Positions 1 to 8,408 of a stretch of DNA of 64,000 nucleotides are shown here, piece after piece; the stretch's first letter is position 1; the number at the start of each line of letters is the position of its first letter. The stretch comes from Thalassotalea agarivorans. GTDB taxonomy: Bacteria; Pseudomonadota; Gammaproteobacteria; Enterobacterales; Alteromonadaceae. The DNA lies in contig NZ_AP027363.1 in assembly GCF_030295955.1 (NCBI RefSeq), positions 744,001-808,000 on the forward strand. The letters are read 5' to 3'. The position numbers and the translations under genes were made by a program. The notes beneath the pieces are model-generated. The model had not been told where the DNA came from. It saw only the letters and a list, made by a program, of their open reading frames with translations, and made no database searches.

Positions 1-273
1 CGCACAGATAAGTTCATTGAAACCTTGTTAGCTCACCAACTTATTGAAGAAGTTCATGTCAATGTAACGTTTGAGGGTGAACAGCCTAAGCGCTTTGAAG
101 GAATCTATACTGTAAGCGAGAAAACCCTTACTGAGCTAGATGCAAAAACATTGCAGCAATTGAACAGTAAAGGGTACTTGCAAGCATGTTATGTCATTTT
201 AGCGTCAATGGGCAATATGCAAAAATTGATCGCTAAAAAACGTCAGCGTACAGCTAATTCGTTAACTCGCTAA
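1..273 (+). CDS. SapC family protein, C-terminal part (5' end outside window)
   Basis: The reading frame is open from base 1 and runs to the stop at 273, so the gene starts outside the window; an internal TTG at 25 is not its start. The visible 90 residues resemble the C-terminal half of the SapC family (PF07277-type), with the pattern LIEEVHV-(V)TF-(G)IYTVSE-KL and a terminal GYLQACYVILASMGNMQKL block followed by a basic tail. The family is named after a peptide-resistance locus, but its molecular role is unclear and in marine bacteria it often lies near carbohydrate or TonB genes. The last 20 nt overlap the convergent lipoprotein gene. Family call by eye only. Confidence 0.7.
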   Translation, partial: RTDKFIETLLAHQLIEEVHVNVTFEGEQPKRFEGIYTVSEKTLTELDAKTLQQLNSKGYLQACYVILASMGNMQKLIAKKRQRTANSLTR

Positions 274-520
274 CAAGTTCACCAAACCATACAGCAAAAG
301 CAAAACTTCGTTCTTGCTTTTGCTCTTTTCTGCGCGCCTTAGCATGTAGTTCCATACAGCGTTTAAATATGGCATCAGAACCATCTTTTAAGGGTTCGCT
401 GTTTTCACCATAAGCGGTTTTGTTGCAATGTTCTACATCGTCGCTGTGGTGAGCAGTAGAGGAGCAACCAAAAATTGCACTAACAAAGATGATAGACGTT
501 ATATATCGTTTTATTGTCAT
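254..520 (-). CDS. small predicted lipoprotein, function unknown
   Basis: An 88-residue protein with a lipoprotein signal: basic start MTIKRY, a hydrophobic stretch, then a lipobox FGCSS with the acylated Cys near residue 19. The mature part is short, polar and holds two further Cys (EHCNKT and KRCMEL) that could form a disulfide in the periplasm. An AAAGGAAT ribosome site lies just before the ATG. It converges on and overlaps the upstream SapC-like gene by 20 nt. I do not recognise the mature domain. The strong RBS and lipobox argue that it is real rather than a shadow. Confidence 0.6.
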   Translation of the reverse strand: MTIKRYITSIIFVSAIFGCSSTAHHSDDVEHCNKTAYGENSEPLKDGSDAIFKRCMELHAKARRKEQKQERSFAFAVWFGELVSELTN

Positions 521-545
521 TGTATTCCTTTACGTTTTGGGGAGC

Positions 546-1154
546 TTAGTCTTTCTCTTGTTTTTCGCCAAGGGTCAGCTTACTTTCGGTGCCTTTTATT
601 AGTCTTACAATATTGTCTTTGTGACGAAAAATAATTAAACCAGCTAGCATCAATACGGGATAGACATATTCGGGTTTAAGCAAGTACGTATACAAGGGGG
701 CTAACGATACAGTCACGATTGCCGCTAAGCTAGAATATCGGGTACTTTTTGCGACTAAAAACCAGGTAATGATTAGTAAAAAGGCAAGATCCCAACCGAT
801 AGATAACAGCGCGCCAAAAGCAGTTGCTACCGCCTTTCCTCCTTGAAAGTGGAAAAACAACGGGTACATGTGCCCCATGCAAGCGGCTATGGCAACAAAG
901 CCTAATTGAATTGGTTCTAACCCAAGTAAAAAGCCGCCATAAACGGGAATCGTCCCTTTTAATATATCGAAAAACAATACTGCAGCTGCCGTGGCTTTAT
1001 TGCTAATTCGCAATACGTTTGTAGCGCCAGGGTTATTTGAGCCTTCAGTGCGAGGATCTGGTAAGTTGAGCATGCGACAGATCAAAATTGCGCTCGATAT
1101 CGACCCTACGATATAAGCAGCAGCAATGATTAATATTGTCAGCATCAACAACAT
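546..1154 (-). CDS. plsY: glycerol-3-phosphate acyltransferase PlsY (acyl-phosphate dependent)
   Basis: Integral inner-membrane enzyme that moves the acyl group from acyl-phosphate to glycerol-3-phosphate, the first step of phosphatidic acid synthesis. About 202 residues, as in E. coli. Family motifs are visible: GSISSA near residue 17, [12 protein letters not shown] near 38 (substrate loop), GHMYP and FQGGKAVAT near 93-110, and a C-terminal [15 protein letters not shown] block. Several hydrophobic helices span the chain. The frame opens upstream at 1184, but GAGGAA nine bases before the ATG at 1154 and the family length favour the start used here. Divergent from folB, as is common in gammaproteobacteria. 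Confidence 0.95.
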   Translation of the reverse strand: MLLMLTILIIAAAYIVGSISSAILICRMLNLPDPRTEGSNNPGATNVLRISNKATAAAVLFFDILKGTIPVYGGFLLGLEPIQLGFVAIAACMGHMYPLFFHFQGGKAVATAFGALLSIGWDLAFLLIITWFLVAKSTRYSSLAAIVTVSLAPLYTYLLKPEYVYPVLMLAGLIIFRHKDNIVRLIKGTESKLTLGEKQEKD

Positions 1155-1193
1155 GTAACAGAGTTCCTCTTCAAGATTGCACAATATAGCGTC

Positions 1194-1252
1194 AATAGTG
1201 CCACTTAGACACTAGTTTTTCCACCGTAGCGCAGGTAAACTTTGGCACTATT
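1194..1252. promoter_or_regulatory. 10-bp inverted repeat between plsY and folB
   Basis: AATAGTGCCA (1194-1203) is repeated as its exact reverse complement TGGCACTATT (1243-1252) with 39 bases between. It lies between the divergent plsY and folB starts. It could be a paired operator, a stem in one leader RNA, or coincidence. No regulator is suggested by the sequence. Confidence 0.4.
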
Positions 1253-1323
1253 ACAAAATAAGGGGCATAGTCTACGTTGTTTTCAACAAAAAGTGCTCCG
1301 ATGATCGCCACGACGAGGTGTGT

Positions 1324-1680
1324 ATGGACAAAGTGTTTATACAAGGCTTAAGCATTCAAACAACTATCGGCTTTTATGCTTGGGAAAAAGAGATCAAACA
1401 AACACTTATTATTGATTTGGAAATGGGCTGGAATACACAATTAGCTGCTGAAAATGATGAGTTAAATAAGACCTTAGATTACGCAGATATTTCAGAAACG
1501 ATCGCTACATTTGCCAATAATAATCCGGTTGATTTATTGGAAACTTTAGCAGAGCGCCTGGCAAATTACTTGATGGCAGAGTATCAAATCCCTTGGCTTA
1601 AATTACGTATTGCTAAACCTACCGCGGTTCATAACGCGCATGCTGTAGGCGTTGAAATCGAGCGTGGTAAAACCTTCTAA
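1324..1680 (+). CDS. folB: dihydroneopterin aldolase FolB
   Basis: Cytosolic enzyme of folate synthesis converting dihydroneopterin to 6-hydroxymethyl-dihydropterin and glycolaldehyde. 118 residues, the usual size. Visible family features: VFIQGLSIQTTIGFYAWE at the N-terminus with the pterin-site Glu, the LDYADI motif, LLETLAERLA, and the IAKPTAV segment carrying the catalytic Lys near residue 97. GTG at 1318 is possible, but GAGG at 1315-1318 is correctly placed for the ATG at 1324. The stop overlaps the folK start (TAATG), so the two consecutive pathway steps are translationally coupled. Confidence 0.93.
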   Translation: MDKVFIQGLSIQTTIGFYAWEKEIKQTLIIDLEMGWNTQLAAENDELNKTLDYADISETIATFANNNPVDLLETLAERLANYLMAEYQIPWLKLRIAKPTAVHNAHAVGVEIERGKTF

Positions 1681-2171
1681 TGGCAATAATTTATATCTCG
1701 CTCGGCACTAATATTGACCGTGACCATTATCTCGAACAGGGGTTATTGGGTTTAGAGCAAGCGTTTGGCCAACTAACGCTGTCATCCTTGTTTGAAAGTG
1801 CTTCTGTCGGTTTTAATGGTAGTGATTTTTACAACATGGTGATTGCCGCAGAAACCGAGTTACCGATAGCGCAAGTGGTGACCACATTAAAAGACATCGA
1901 ACGAGCAAATGGCAGAAAACCGAGCGCTAAAAAGTTTAGTTCACGCACATTGGATCTCGATTTGTTGTTGTATGACGACGTTGTTACAGAGCAGCCCATT
2001 CAATTGCCACGCGCAGAAATTACTGAAAATGCCTTTGTATTGTGGCCACTGCAAGAATTAGCAGGCGCTTTACTGCACCCCGAGCTTAACATTAGTTACG
2101 ATGAGTTATGGCGTAACTATGACAAATCAAGCCAACAACTAAGGATAGTGCCATTTAATTGGCAAAGATAA
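1680..2171 (+). CDS. folK: 2-amino-4-hydroxy-6-hydroxymethyldihydropteridine pyrophosphokinase FolK
   Basis: Transfers pyrophosphate from ATP to 6-hydroxymethyl-dihydropterin, the step after FolB. 163 residues versus about 159 in E. coli. The N-terminal ISLGTNI motif, the FYNMV strand and the signature SSRTLDLDLLLYDD near residues 88-101 (the two Asp bind Mg-ATP) are intact, as is the C-terminal PLQELAG segment. The ATG overlaps the folB stop codon and uppP starts two bases after its stop, giving a tight folB-folK-uppP unit. Confidence 0.95.
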   Translation: MAIIYISLGTNIDRDHYLEQGLLGLEQAFGQLTLSSLFESASVGFNGSDFYNMVIAAETELPIAQVVTTLKDIERANGRKPSAKKFSSRTLDLDLLLYDDVVTEQPIQLPRAEITENAFVLWPLQELAGALLHPELNISYDELWRNYDKSSQQLRIVPFNWQR

Positions 2172-2173
2172 TT

Positions 2174-2977
2174 ATGTCGACTTTAGAAGCCATTTTACTC
2201 GCGATAATTCAAGGACTCACAGAGTTTCTGCCAATATCTTCATCTGCGCATTTAATATTGCCTTCGCAATTGTTAGGTTGGCAGGATCAAGGGTTAGGTT
2301 TTGACGTAGCGGTGCATGTGGGCACCTTATTGGCAGTCATGCTTTATTTTCGAAAAGAGGTTGGCACTATGTTTGTTGCTTGGCTTGAAACGTTTAAGTC
2401 AAGACAAGTATCAAGCTTTGATGGCAGGCTAGCTTGGTGGATTCTGTTTGCGTCGATACCAGCAGGTTTGTTTGGATATTTTGGTAATGATTTTATCGAA
2501 ACACATTTTCGCTCTGCGCTTGTTATTGCTGCAACAACCATCGTATTTGGTGCATTGTTAGGCTTTGCTGATATTAAAGCGAAGCAAAATGTTGATGTTG
2601 AGAAACTTGGTTTTAAAGGAGCGATGATTATCGGCTTTGCTCAGGCTATTGCGCTTATTCCAGGTACCTCTCGTTCAGGCATCACTATGACTGCAGGCCT
2701 TATGTTAGGACTTTCTCGCGACAATGCCGCCCGTTTTTCCTTTTTGCTATCAATTCCCGTTATTGCGATGGCCGGTGGGTATTTAACGTTAAAAATGCTA
2801 ACGGGAGAACATCATATCGACTACAGTGTATTAGGTTTAGGAAGCTTGATTGCATTTATTAGTGCATATGCCTGTATTCACTGGTTTTTAATCATAGTTA
2901 ATAAATTGGGCATGATGCCATTTGTTATATATCGCTTGCTGTTGGGCGCGGTATTACTGTGGTTTGTATTTTCATAG
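2174..2977 (+). CDS. uppP: undecaprenyl-diphosphatase UppP (BacA type)
   Basis: Polytopic inner-membrane phosphatase that recycles undecaprenyl pyrophosphate for peptidoglycan and other wall polymers, giving bacitracin tolerance. 267 residues, mostly hydrophobic helices. Both family motifs are present: EGLTEFLPISSSAH-like near residues 12-28 and PGTSRSGITMTAGLMLGLSR near 163-182, the latter carrying the phosphate-binding Ser/Arg. A TTG at 2159 would overlap folK; the ATG at 2174 better matches the family start. Immediately downstream of folK and 9 nt before cnoX. Confidence 0.95.
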   Translation: MSTLEAILLAIIQGLTEFLPISSSAHLILPSQLLGWQDQGLGFDVAVHVGTLLAVMLYFRKEVGTMFVAWLETFKSRQVSSFDGRLAWWILFASIPAGLFGYFGNDFIETHFRSALVIAATTIVFGALLGFADIKAKQNVDVEKLGFKGAMIIGFAQAIALIPGTSRSGITMTAGLMLGLSRDNAARFSFLLSIPVIAMAGGYLTLKMLTGEHHIDYSVLGLGSLIAFISAYACIHWFLIIVNKLGMMPFVIYRLLLGAVLLWFVFS

Positions 2978-2986
2978 GAAAGCTTT

Positions 2987-3823
2987 ATGACGGCGTTAAC
3001 GCTAGAAAATTTTCAACAAGTAGTGCTTGAAGACTCGAAAGAAAAACTGATTCTGATTGCTTTTTGGGCGCAGCAAGTACCAGAAAGTATTGAACTAAGA
3101 GACAAACTTTCAAGCGCGGTCGCAGGTGTTAGTGAACATTTAACTTTCGCTACCGTTGATTGCGAACAACAGCAACAAATAGCGATGCAATTTGGCTTAC
3201 AAGCGCTGCCTACTATTGTGTTAATTAAAGATGGGCAACCGCTTGATGCATTAGCAGGACCGCAGCCAGATGAGGCTGTTTCTGCCTTTTTGCAAAAGCA
3301 TTTACCTAAACCTGAAGATGGATTGTTGCAAAAAGCAAAACAATCTATGGAAGAGGGTAACGTCAATGAAGCATTTACGCTAGCACAGCAGGCGTTTGCT
3401 ATTGATGACACACGTGCTGATATAAAATTTGTTTTGATTGATGCTTATATCCAAACTGGCAAGCTTGTCGAAGCTAAAGCGCTGTTAGAGACCGTTACAA
3501 TGGTTGACCAAGACGGTACCTACAAAGCGTTACTATCCAAACTAGAACTTGCTGAAGAGGCGTCGCAATCGCCTGAAATATTAGCTTTAGAGCAAGCCAG
3601 TGCGGAAAATCCGGATGATGTGGCAATAAAGCGACAACTAGCGACTCAATATAGTCAACATAATCGCCAAGAAGAGGCGTTGGCTATATTGCTTGCATTA
3701 GTGCAAAAGGATGGTCAAGATAACGAGAGTAAACGCTTACTTTTAGATGTGTTAAAGGCATTGCCGGATGGCGACCCTTTAGCTGCAAAATATCGACGTA
3801 AACTCTACGCACTTATGTATTAA
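2987..3823 (+). CDS. cnoX: thioredoxin-like co-chaperone CnoX/YbbN with no active-site cysteines
   Basis: 278 residues: an N-terminal thioredoxin fold (about 1-110) and a TPR-like helical C-terminal region ending in the family signature KYRRKLYALMY. In E. coli CnoX is a chaperedoxin that holds unfolding proteins under chlorine stress and passes them to GroEL or DnaK. Here the position of the usual CXXC reads W-A-Q-Q-V-P, so neither redox Cys is present; the only Cys visible is in TVDCEQ. The cis-Pro loop LQALPTIVLIKDG is kept. It follows uppP by 9 nt and may share its mRNA. The holdase role is inferred. Confidence 0.88.
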   Translation: MTALTLENFQQVVLEDSKEKLILIAFWAQQVPESIELRDKLSSAVAGVSEHLTFATVDCEQQQQIAMQFGLQALPTIVLIKDGQPLDALAGPQPDEAVSAFLQKHLPKPEDGLLQKAKQSMEEGNVNEAFTLAQQAFAIDDTRADIKFVLIDAYIQTGKLVEAKALLETVTMVDQDGTYKALLSKLELAEEASQSPEILALEQASAENPDDVAIKRQLATQYSQHNRQEEALAILLALVQKDGQDNESKRLLLDVLKALPDGDPLAAKYRRKLYALMY

Positions 3824-3833
3824 TGGTACCTTG

Positions 3834-5606
3834 ATGAAGACTAAACTACTCAACCTTACTTTTTTGTCTACCTTTATTGTGGCTTGTTCAAGTGGCCCGC
3901 AACAGATAGAGGAAGATGTTGTTCAATCACAGAGCAGTGAAGATCTAGCAAGTATTATTGAAGATCATTGGCAGCACCAACTAGATACAAACCCTAGTTT
4001 GGCCGCCAGTTTTGGCGATGAAGATGCTGCATCCGAGCTGCCGGATTTGTCTCCTGACTTTTTAGAAGAAAAGTTTGACGATGAGCAAGCGTTACTTGAA
4101 CGCGTTAAAGCGCTCGATACAGCGACGTTAACGAGTGAAGAGAAAATCAATGCGCAAATACTGACGTATCAATTACAAAATAGCGTTGATAATTACACCT
4201 ATCTAACCCACCAAATGCCTTTAACGGCGGAAAGTGGCTTTCATGCCAGTATTGCATACATAGCACGTAAACCGCGTAAATCGATAGAGGATTATGAAGA
4301 TTACTTGGCTCAGTTAGATGCATTGCCAGAGTATTTCGACCAGCAAATGTTTTGGATGCGACAAGGACTTGCGATAGGTAATACGCAACCGCAGGTCGTA
4401 TTAAATGGTTTTGAAGATTCTATCAGCGCATTCATTGTTAATGTTGAAGATAGTGTTTATTACCAACCGTTTAAGAATATACCTGACAGTATTTCGCCTC
4501 AGCAAAAGCATGTATTAGTGCAACAAGGCAAACAAGCGGTTAAACGCAATGTGTTACCTAGTTACCGTGCGTTTTATACCTTTATGACCGAAGAGTACAT
4601 GCCGGGCGCTCGCAAAACTATTGCCGCTAGCGAGTTACCTAATGGCGCATCGTTTTATCAAAATCGTGTAAATTACTTCACAACGTTAGATATTTCTGCC
4701 GATGAAGTACATGAGATTGGGGTAAGCGAAGTCGCTCGTATTCGTGAAGAAATGGCGAAAATCATTGAGCAAGTTGGCTTTGACGGAAGCTTTGAAGAAT
4801 TCCTAACGTTTTTAAGAACGGACGAAAGGTTCTATCCAAAAACAGCTGAAGAGTTGTTAAAGGAAGCTGCTTACATATCTAAAAAAGCGGATGCCATGTT
4901 ACCTAAGTATTTTGGCAAGTTACCACGTACACCATACGGTATTAAGCCTGTGCCTGCGGAAATAGCGCCGAAATATACGACCGGCAGATATGCTGGCGCA
5001 AGTTCAGATACTGAAGCCGGTTATTATTGGGTTAATACTTACGCATTAGACAAGCGTCCGTTATATGAAATGGAGGCGTTGACATTGCATGAAGCGGTGC
5101 CGGGGCACCATCTACAGATTTCATTAAATCGTGAGTTAACTTCGTTGCCTAACTTTAGACGTTACAGCTACATATCTGCCTTTGGTGAAGGTTGGGGCTT
5201 ATACGCAGAATTCTTGGGTAAAGAAGCCGGTTTTTATAAAGACCCATATAGCGACTTTGGCCGTTTAACGTATGAAATGTGGCGAGCAGCGCGATTAGTT
5301 GTAGACACTGGCATGCACTCGAAAGGGTGGACACGTCAACAGGCGCTTGATTTTATGGCGGGTAATACAGCGTTGTCTATGCACAATGTAACCACTGAAA
5401 TCGATCGCTATATCTCTTGGCCTGGACAAGCGTTGTCTTACAAAATTGGTGAACTTACTATTCGCCGTTTAAGGACTAAAGCTGAAACCGAACTGGGTGA
5501 TAAATTTGATATCAGAGCGTTTCATGACGCGGTATTAGTAAACGGTTCTGTGCCCTTATCCGTGCTCGAACAGCAAATCGATACCTTTATCGAACAAAAC
5601 AAATAA
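3834..5606 (+). CDS. DUF885 family lipoprotein, putative metallopeptidase
   Basis: 590-residue predicted lipoprotein: N-terminal hydrophobic segment followed by lipobox IVACSS. The body matches the DUF885 family, abundant in marine gammaproteobacteria and related to gluzincin-type peptidases. The signature LHEAVPGHHLQ near residue 419 supplies the His/Glu set expected for zinc and catalysis, followed by FGEGWGLYAEFLG. The C-terminus keeps the family's RYISWPGQALSYKIGE segment. TTG at 3831 precedes the ATG chosen here. Substrate unknown; peptide hydrolysis in the envelope is likely. A clear terminator follows. Confidence 0.85.
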   Translation: MKTKLLNLTFLSTFIVACSSGPQQIEEDVVQSQSSEDLASIIEDHWQHQLDTNPSLAASFGDEDAASELPDLSPDFLEEKFDDEQALLERVKALDTATLTSEEKINAQILTYQLQNSVDNYTYLTHQMPLTAESGFHASIAYIARKPRKSIEDYEDYLAQLDALPEYFDQQMFWMRQGLAIGNTQPQVVLNGFEDSISAFIVNVEDSVYYQPFKNIPDSISPQQKHVLVQQGKQAVKRNVLPSYRAFYTFMTEEYMPGARKTIAASELPNGASFYQNRVNYFTTLDISADEVHEIGVSEVARIREEMAKIIEQVGFDGSFEEFLTFLRTDERFYPKTAEELLKEAAYISKKADAMLPKYFGKLPRTPYGIKPVPAEIAPKYTTGRYAGASSDTEAGYYWVNTYALDKRPLYEMEALTLHEAVPGHHLQISLNRELTSLPNFRRYSYISAFGEGWGLYAEFLGKEAGFYKDPYSDFGRLTYEMWRAARLVVDTGMHSKGWTRQQALDFMAGNTALSMHNVTTEIDRYISWPGQALSYKIGELTIRRLRTKAETELGDKFDIRAFHDAVLVNGSVPLSVLEQQIDTFIEQNK

Positions 5607-5611
5607 CAAAA

Positions 5612-5636
5612 AGCCCGCGTCAGCGGGTTTTTTATT
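5612..5636 (+). terminator. Rho-independent terminator after the DUF885 gene
   Basis: GCCCGC / GCGGGT stem closed by a GTCA loop and followed by a run of T, six bases after the stop codon. Confidence 0.85.
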
Positions 5637-5718
5637 ATTAAAGTGTTCAAAAACTTCTAGACGTCTAAACGTCTGTTTGTTAGTATTGCTAACGTTAAAA
5701 GTAAAAGAGTAATTCATC

Positions 5719-6246
5719 ATGGCAAAAGCAACATTGGCTGGTGGCTGTTTCTGGTGCATAGAGGCGGCGTTTAATAGTGTAAAAGGCGTTAATAGTGCAG
5801 TTTCTGGTTATATGGGCGGACACGTTGAAAATCCGACATATCAGGCTGTATGTGCTGGAACAACGGGTCATGCAGAAGTTGTCGTACTTGACTATGATGA
5901 AAATGAACTGAGTTACCGCGAGATCCTAGAAATTTTCTTTTCATTGCATAATCCAACCCAGCTTAACCGTCAGGGTAATGATGTTGGCACACAATATAGA
6001 AGCGCTATCTTTTTTCATGACCAAGCACAGCAACAAGCTGCAAAAGAAATTATCACTGAAATTGAACAAGAAAAAATTTGGCCTGATCCAGTGGTGACTG
6101 AAGTAACAGAAGCAACTACGTTTTATAGCGGCGAAGCTTATCATCAAGAGTACTTCAACAATAACCCTGAAAATCAATACTGCCAAATGGTGGTTTCTCC
6201 AAAACTTGCCAAGTTTAAACAAACCTTCGCAAACAAACTTAAATAA
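5719..6246 (+). CDS. msrA: peptide-methionine (S)-S-oxide reductase MsrA
   Basis: Repairs the S-epimer of methionine sulfoxide in proteins, using thioredoxin. 175 residues. The catalytic motif GGCFWCIEA lies at residues 8-16, with the nucleophilic Cys first; VSGYMGGHVENPTY and NDVGTQYRSAIF are the conserved substrate-site segments. A late Cys in NQYCQMVV can act as the resolving residue. No signal peptide, so cytosolic. Followed 11 nt downstream by the first palindrome element, which may serve as its 3' end. Confidence 0.95.
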   Translation: MAKATLAGGCFWCIEAAFNSVKGVNSAVSGYMGGHVENPTYQAVCAGTTGHAEVVVLDYDENELSYREILEIFFSLHNPTQLNRQGNDVGTQYRSAIFFHDQAQQQAAKEIITEIEQEKIWPDPVVTEVTEATTFYSGEAYHQEYFNNNPENQYCQMVVSPKLAKFKQTFANKLK

Positions 6247-6256
6247 CCTTTTAAAT

Positions 6257-6444
6257 ATTTGGGGTCAGATCATGTTCTGACCCCAAATCTCCTATTTTTA
6301 GATAAACTCGTTCGTAACAGAGCCTTGCTGAACCTCGCTAAAGCTCTATGCTCTGCGGCAATTAAAGTACAAAGCGACTTCCTAATTTATACAAACTATC
6401 GCTAGCTTTTAATGCTGGGGTCAGAACATGTTCTGACCCCAAAT
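6257..6444. repeat. paired-palindrome element, copy 1
   Basis: Two near-identical palindromes bracket about 130 bp. The left arm pair is 6257-6288 (ATTTGGGGTCAG flank, one arm mutated to GATCA) and the right is 6417-6444 (core half-site GGGGTCAGAACA followed by its inverse, then AAAT, preceded by GCT). The interior resembles copy 2 only patchily, around a GCTxTGCGGC-like patch. It fills the gap between msrA and the minus-strand gene ending at 6449. In RNA either palindrome would fold into a strong 12-bp hairpin. Confidence 0.9.
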
Positions 6445-6448
6445 GTTA

Positions 6449-7582
6449 TTAGGTGTCGTAGGCGATGTGTTGGTGGATACGCACTATGACTTCGTCTGCT
6501 TTTGGATCTAGGTCTAACTTTTCACAAAATAGATTAAGGGCAGCACGGATCTGATTAACAAAGCTGCCGTAGCCATATTTACTCTCGTTATCACTGGTCG
6601 CTACAAACACTAGCTGAAAGTTTTCTACTAACTCTTTAGGGTTCCATTTGCTGATTAATCCGCAGGAGCCTTTATTTGGGTTGTATCCGAGCATTTGCAG
6701 TTCGCCCATATTTGCTGATATTTCATGAAGCGACCAACGAACAATAGGTACCAGGCCATTGGCTATTAGTGCACCATTGTTGAGATTGTATTTCTTAGCT
6801 GATTCACTAAATTTATCGGTCAAAAATGTGTATAGCGGGTTAAAAGGGTCGCTAGATTGTTTATCTACTTGTACTGTGTTTATCACTGACGGGGACAGTT
6901 CGAAATTAACTACAACGTAAGTTAACGAAGTTACCTCTGCTGGAAGCACAGTTCCTTGTGAACCGTAGCGAATAGCTATAGGCCGAAGTTTGTGTGCGAT
7001 AGATTCACTCTGATACTTTTCTTTTGCAAACAAATCGAAGGTTAGATGTTGGTGGTCTCTGAATCGAATTTGCTTTGCTGGTAAGGCGATTTTATTAGCA
7101 AAAGTATTTAAAAATGTGGCGATCTTTTGGTGAAACTTGGCGGCATTTAGTCGCAAATCTTCACCTGATGCAAGAAACAATAAGGTAATTTTTTTAGCTT
7201 GTTTATCAGGGTCGCAAAAAGCCTTTGAAACACTGTGCTGCATCGGATTGTAGTAAAACAATATTTGTTGATTAGTCTGCCATTGGTGCATTTCATTGCT
7301 AAAACGCACCCGAGCAAGTTTATCATTTGCGATCAGCAGTCCATTGGTTATGGACATCTCTTTTGCTAGGGAGAAGAAAATCTCACAGAGATTATGGTAC
7401 ACATAATAATAAGGAGAAGCTTTGCTTGCGCTGTTGTAACTGTCAACTTGAGCTATGGGCTTGTTCAAATCAGCCAATAGTTGTGGCGATAATGGAAACT
7501 CCGCTAACAAATATTGGTTATCGCGCGCATTCTCTGGTACATAAGTTTTATGCGCGGCACTGCGCTTTCGAATAATAGACAT
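6449..7582 (-). CDS. uncharacterised protein with two tandem homologous domains (DUF3083-like)
   Basis: 377 residues, no signal peptide or membrane segment. I think it belongs to DUF3083, a family known mainly from Shewanella and relatives with no assigned role, but this is a recollection. The protein is an internal duplication: residues about 60-190 and 245-377 align. ITNGLLIAND (78-87) matches LNNGALIANG (267-276), each followed by a VRFS/VRWS motif, then LFYYNP against MLGYNP, LLFLAS against LVFVAT, and RDHQHLTFDL against RIHQHIAYDT. The repeated His-Gln-His suggests a conserved site. Its stop lies 5 nt from a palindrome element. Confidence 0.65.
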   Translation of the reverse strand: MSIIRKRSAAHKTYVPENARDNQYLLAEFPLSPQLLADLNKPIAQVDSYNSASKASPYYYVYHNLCEIFFSLAKEMSITNGLLIANDKLARVRFSNEMHQWQTNQQILFYYNPMQHSVSKAFCDPDKQAKKITLLFLASGEDLRLNAAKFHQKIATFLNTFANKIALPAKQIRFRDHQHLTFDLFAKEKYQSESIAHKLRPIAIRYGSQGTVLPAEVTSLTYVVVNFELSPSVINTVQVDKQSSDPFNPLYTFLTDKFSESAKKYNLNNGALIANGLVPIVRWSLHEISANMGELQMLGYNPNKGSCGLISKWNPKELVENFQLVFVATSDNESKYGYGSFVNQIRAALNLFCEKLDLDPKADEVIVRIHQHIAYDT

Positions 7583-7697
7583 AGGTTAAACTTTCCCTTG
7601 TTTGAAATTGGCGCCAGTGTAAAAATTGATTGTGACAGTATTGTGTATCTCGATTTTCTTCATCAAAAGTTCACAATTCATAGACAGGAACCTATTC

Positions 7698-7913
7698 ATG
7701 ATTGACGATAAAGCGGCGCTTGTAGCAGCGATTAACCAAACTATGCCGTTTGGCAAATATGCCGGTAGAAAGTTACTGACCTTACCTGAACCCTACTTAG
7801 TGTGGTTTCACAGTAATGGTTTTCCACCAGGTAAATTGGGTGAACAACTAGCGCTAATTTATGAAGTAAAATTAAATGGCTTAGAGGGAATGCTTAGGCC
7901 GCTGTTAAAATAA
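7698..7913 (+). CDS. DUF3820 family small protein
   Basis: 71 residues starting at the ATG preceded by CAGGAA; the longer frame from 7626 lacks a ribosome site. The core MPFGKYAGRKLLTLPEPYLVWF is the signature of the DUF3820 family, which also occurs as a short domain attached to exonucleases. In stand-alone form its role is unknown; some members have been called quorum-sensing-regulated virulence factors, which this sequence cannot test. Divergent from the duplicated-domain gene. No terminator is obvious downstream. Confidence 0.8.
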   Translation: MIDDKAALVAAINQTMPFGKYAGRKLLTLPEPYLVWFHSNGFPPGKLGEQLALIYEVKLNGLEGMLRPLLK

Positions 7914-8203
7914 TCTTTTAAACCTTTTTTTTATGGAAATTGAGCTGTTTATTAACATCAGGTATATGACATTCTCGTTAAAGTTTTGTTTCCATTAGAA
8001 AAGCTCTTAATCAAAGACTTGGATCTTCATGCCACTGTAAAATACCCCTAGTTTTATTAGGTTATTTGTACAATTTTCGCCTTGAATACTCGCTTTAATT
8101 CCACTTTACTTAATGAGTTGATAGCAACTTTTTTGGCTGGTTTTTGCTAATAACAATTGTCTATAAATATTAATATTATCAATAAGATATACGGAGTTGG
8201 CTA

Positions 8204-8377
8204 ATGAGAAGACAAAAACGAGATCGTTTAGAACGCGCACATCACAATGGGTATCAAGCTGGACTCATGGGGCGCTCAAAGGAAATGTGCCCTTATAACA
8301 ATGCAAACGCGAAATCTGAATGGCTCGGGGGCTGGCGAGAGGCCATGACGGACCGAAGTATGGGGTTGTTTAAGTAA
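8204..8377 (+). CDS. rmf: ribosome modulation factor RMF
   Basis: 57 residues. Starts MRRQKRDRLERAHHNGYQAG and contains GRSKEMCPY and SEWLGGWREAM, all hallmark segments of RMF. RMF binds the 30S subunit near the anti-Shine-Dalgarno region in stationary phase, blocks initiation and, with HPF, builds 100S dimers. A GGAG ribosome site lies 8 nt before the ATG. It stands alone between an AT-rich 290-bp upstream region with no other gene, and its own terminator. Confidence 0.97.
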   Translation: MRRQKRDRLERAHHNGYQAGLMGRSKEMCPYNNANAKSEWLGGWREAMTDRSMGLFK

Positions 8378-8384
8378 TTACATT

Positions 8385-8408
8385 GGGAGGCAAATAGCCT
8401 CCCTTTTT
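8385..8408 (+). terminator. Rho-independent terminator of rmf
   Basis: GGGAGGC / GCCTCCC stem with an AAATA loop and five T residues, 7 nt after the rmf stop and touching the end of moeB. Confidence 0.92.

Noticed and set aside
3013-3411. 132-residue minus-strand Ser/Cys-rich ORF inside cnoX
   Set aside because: Shadow of cnoX; no start signal or recognisable domain.
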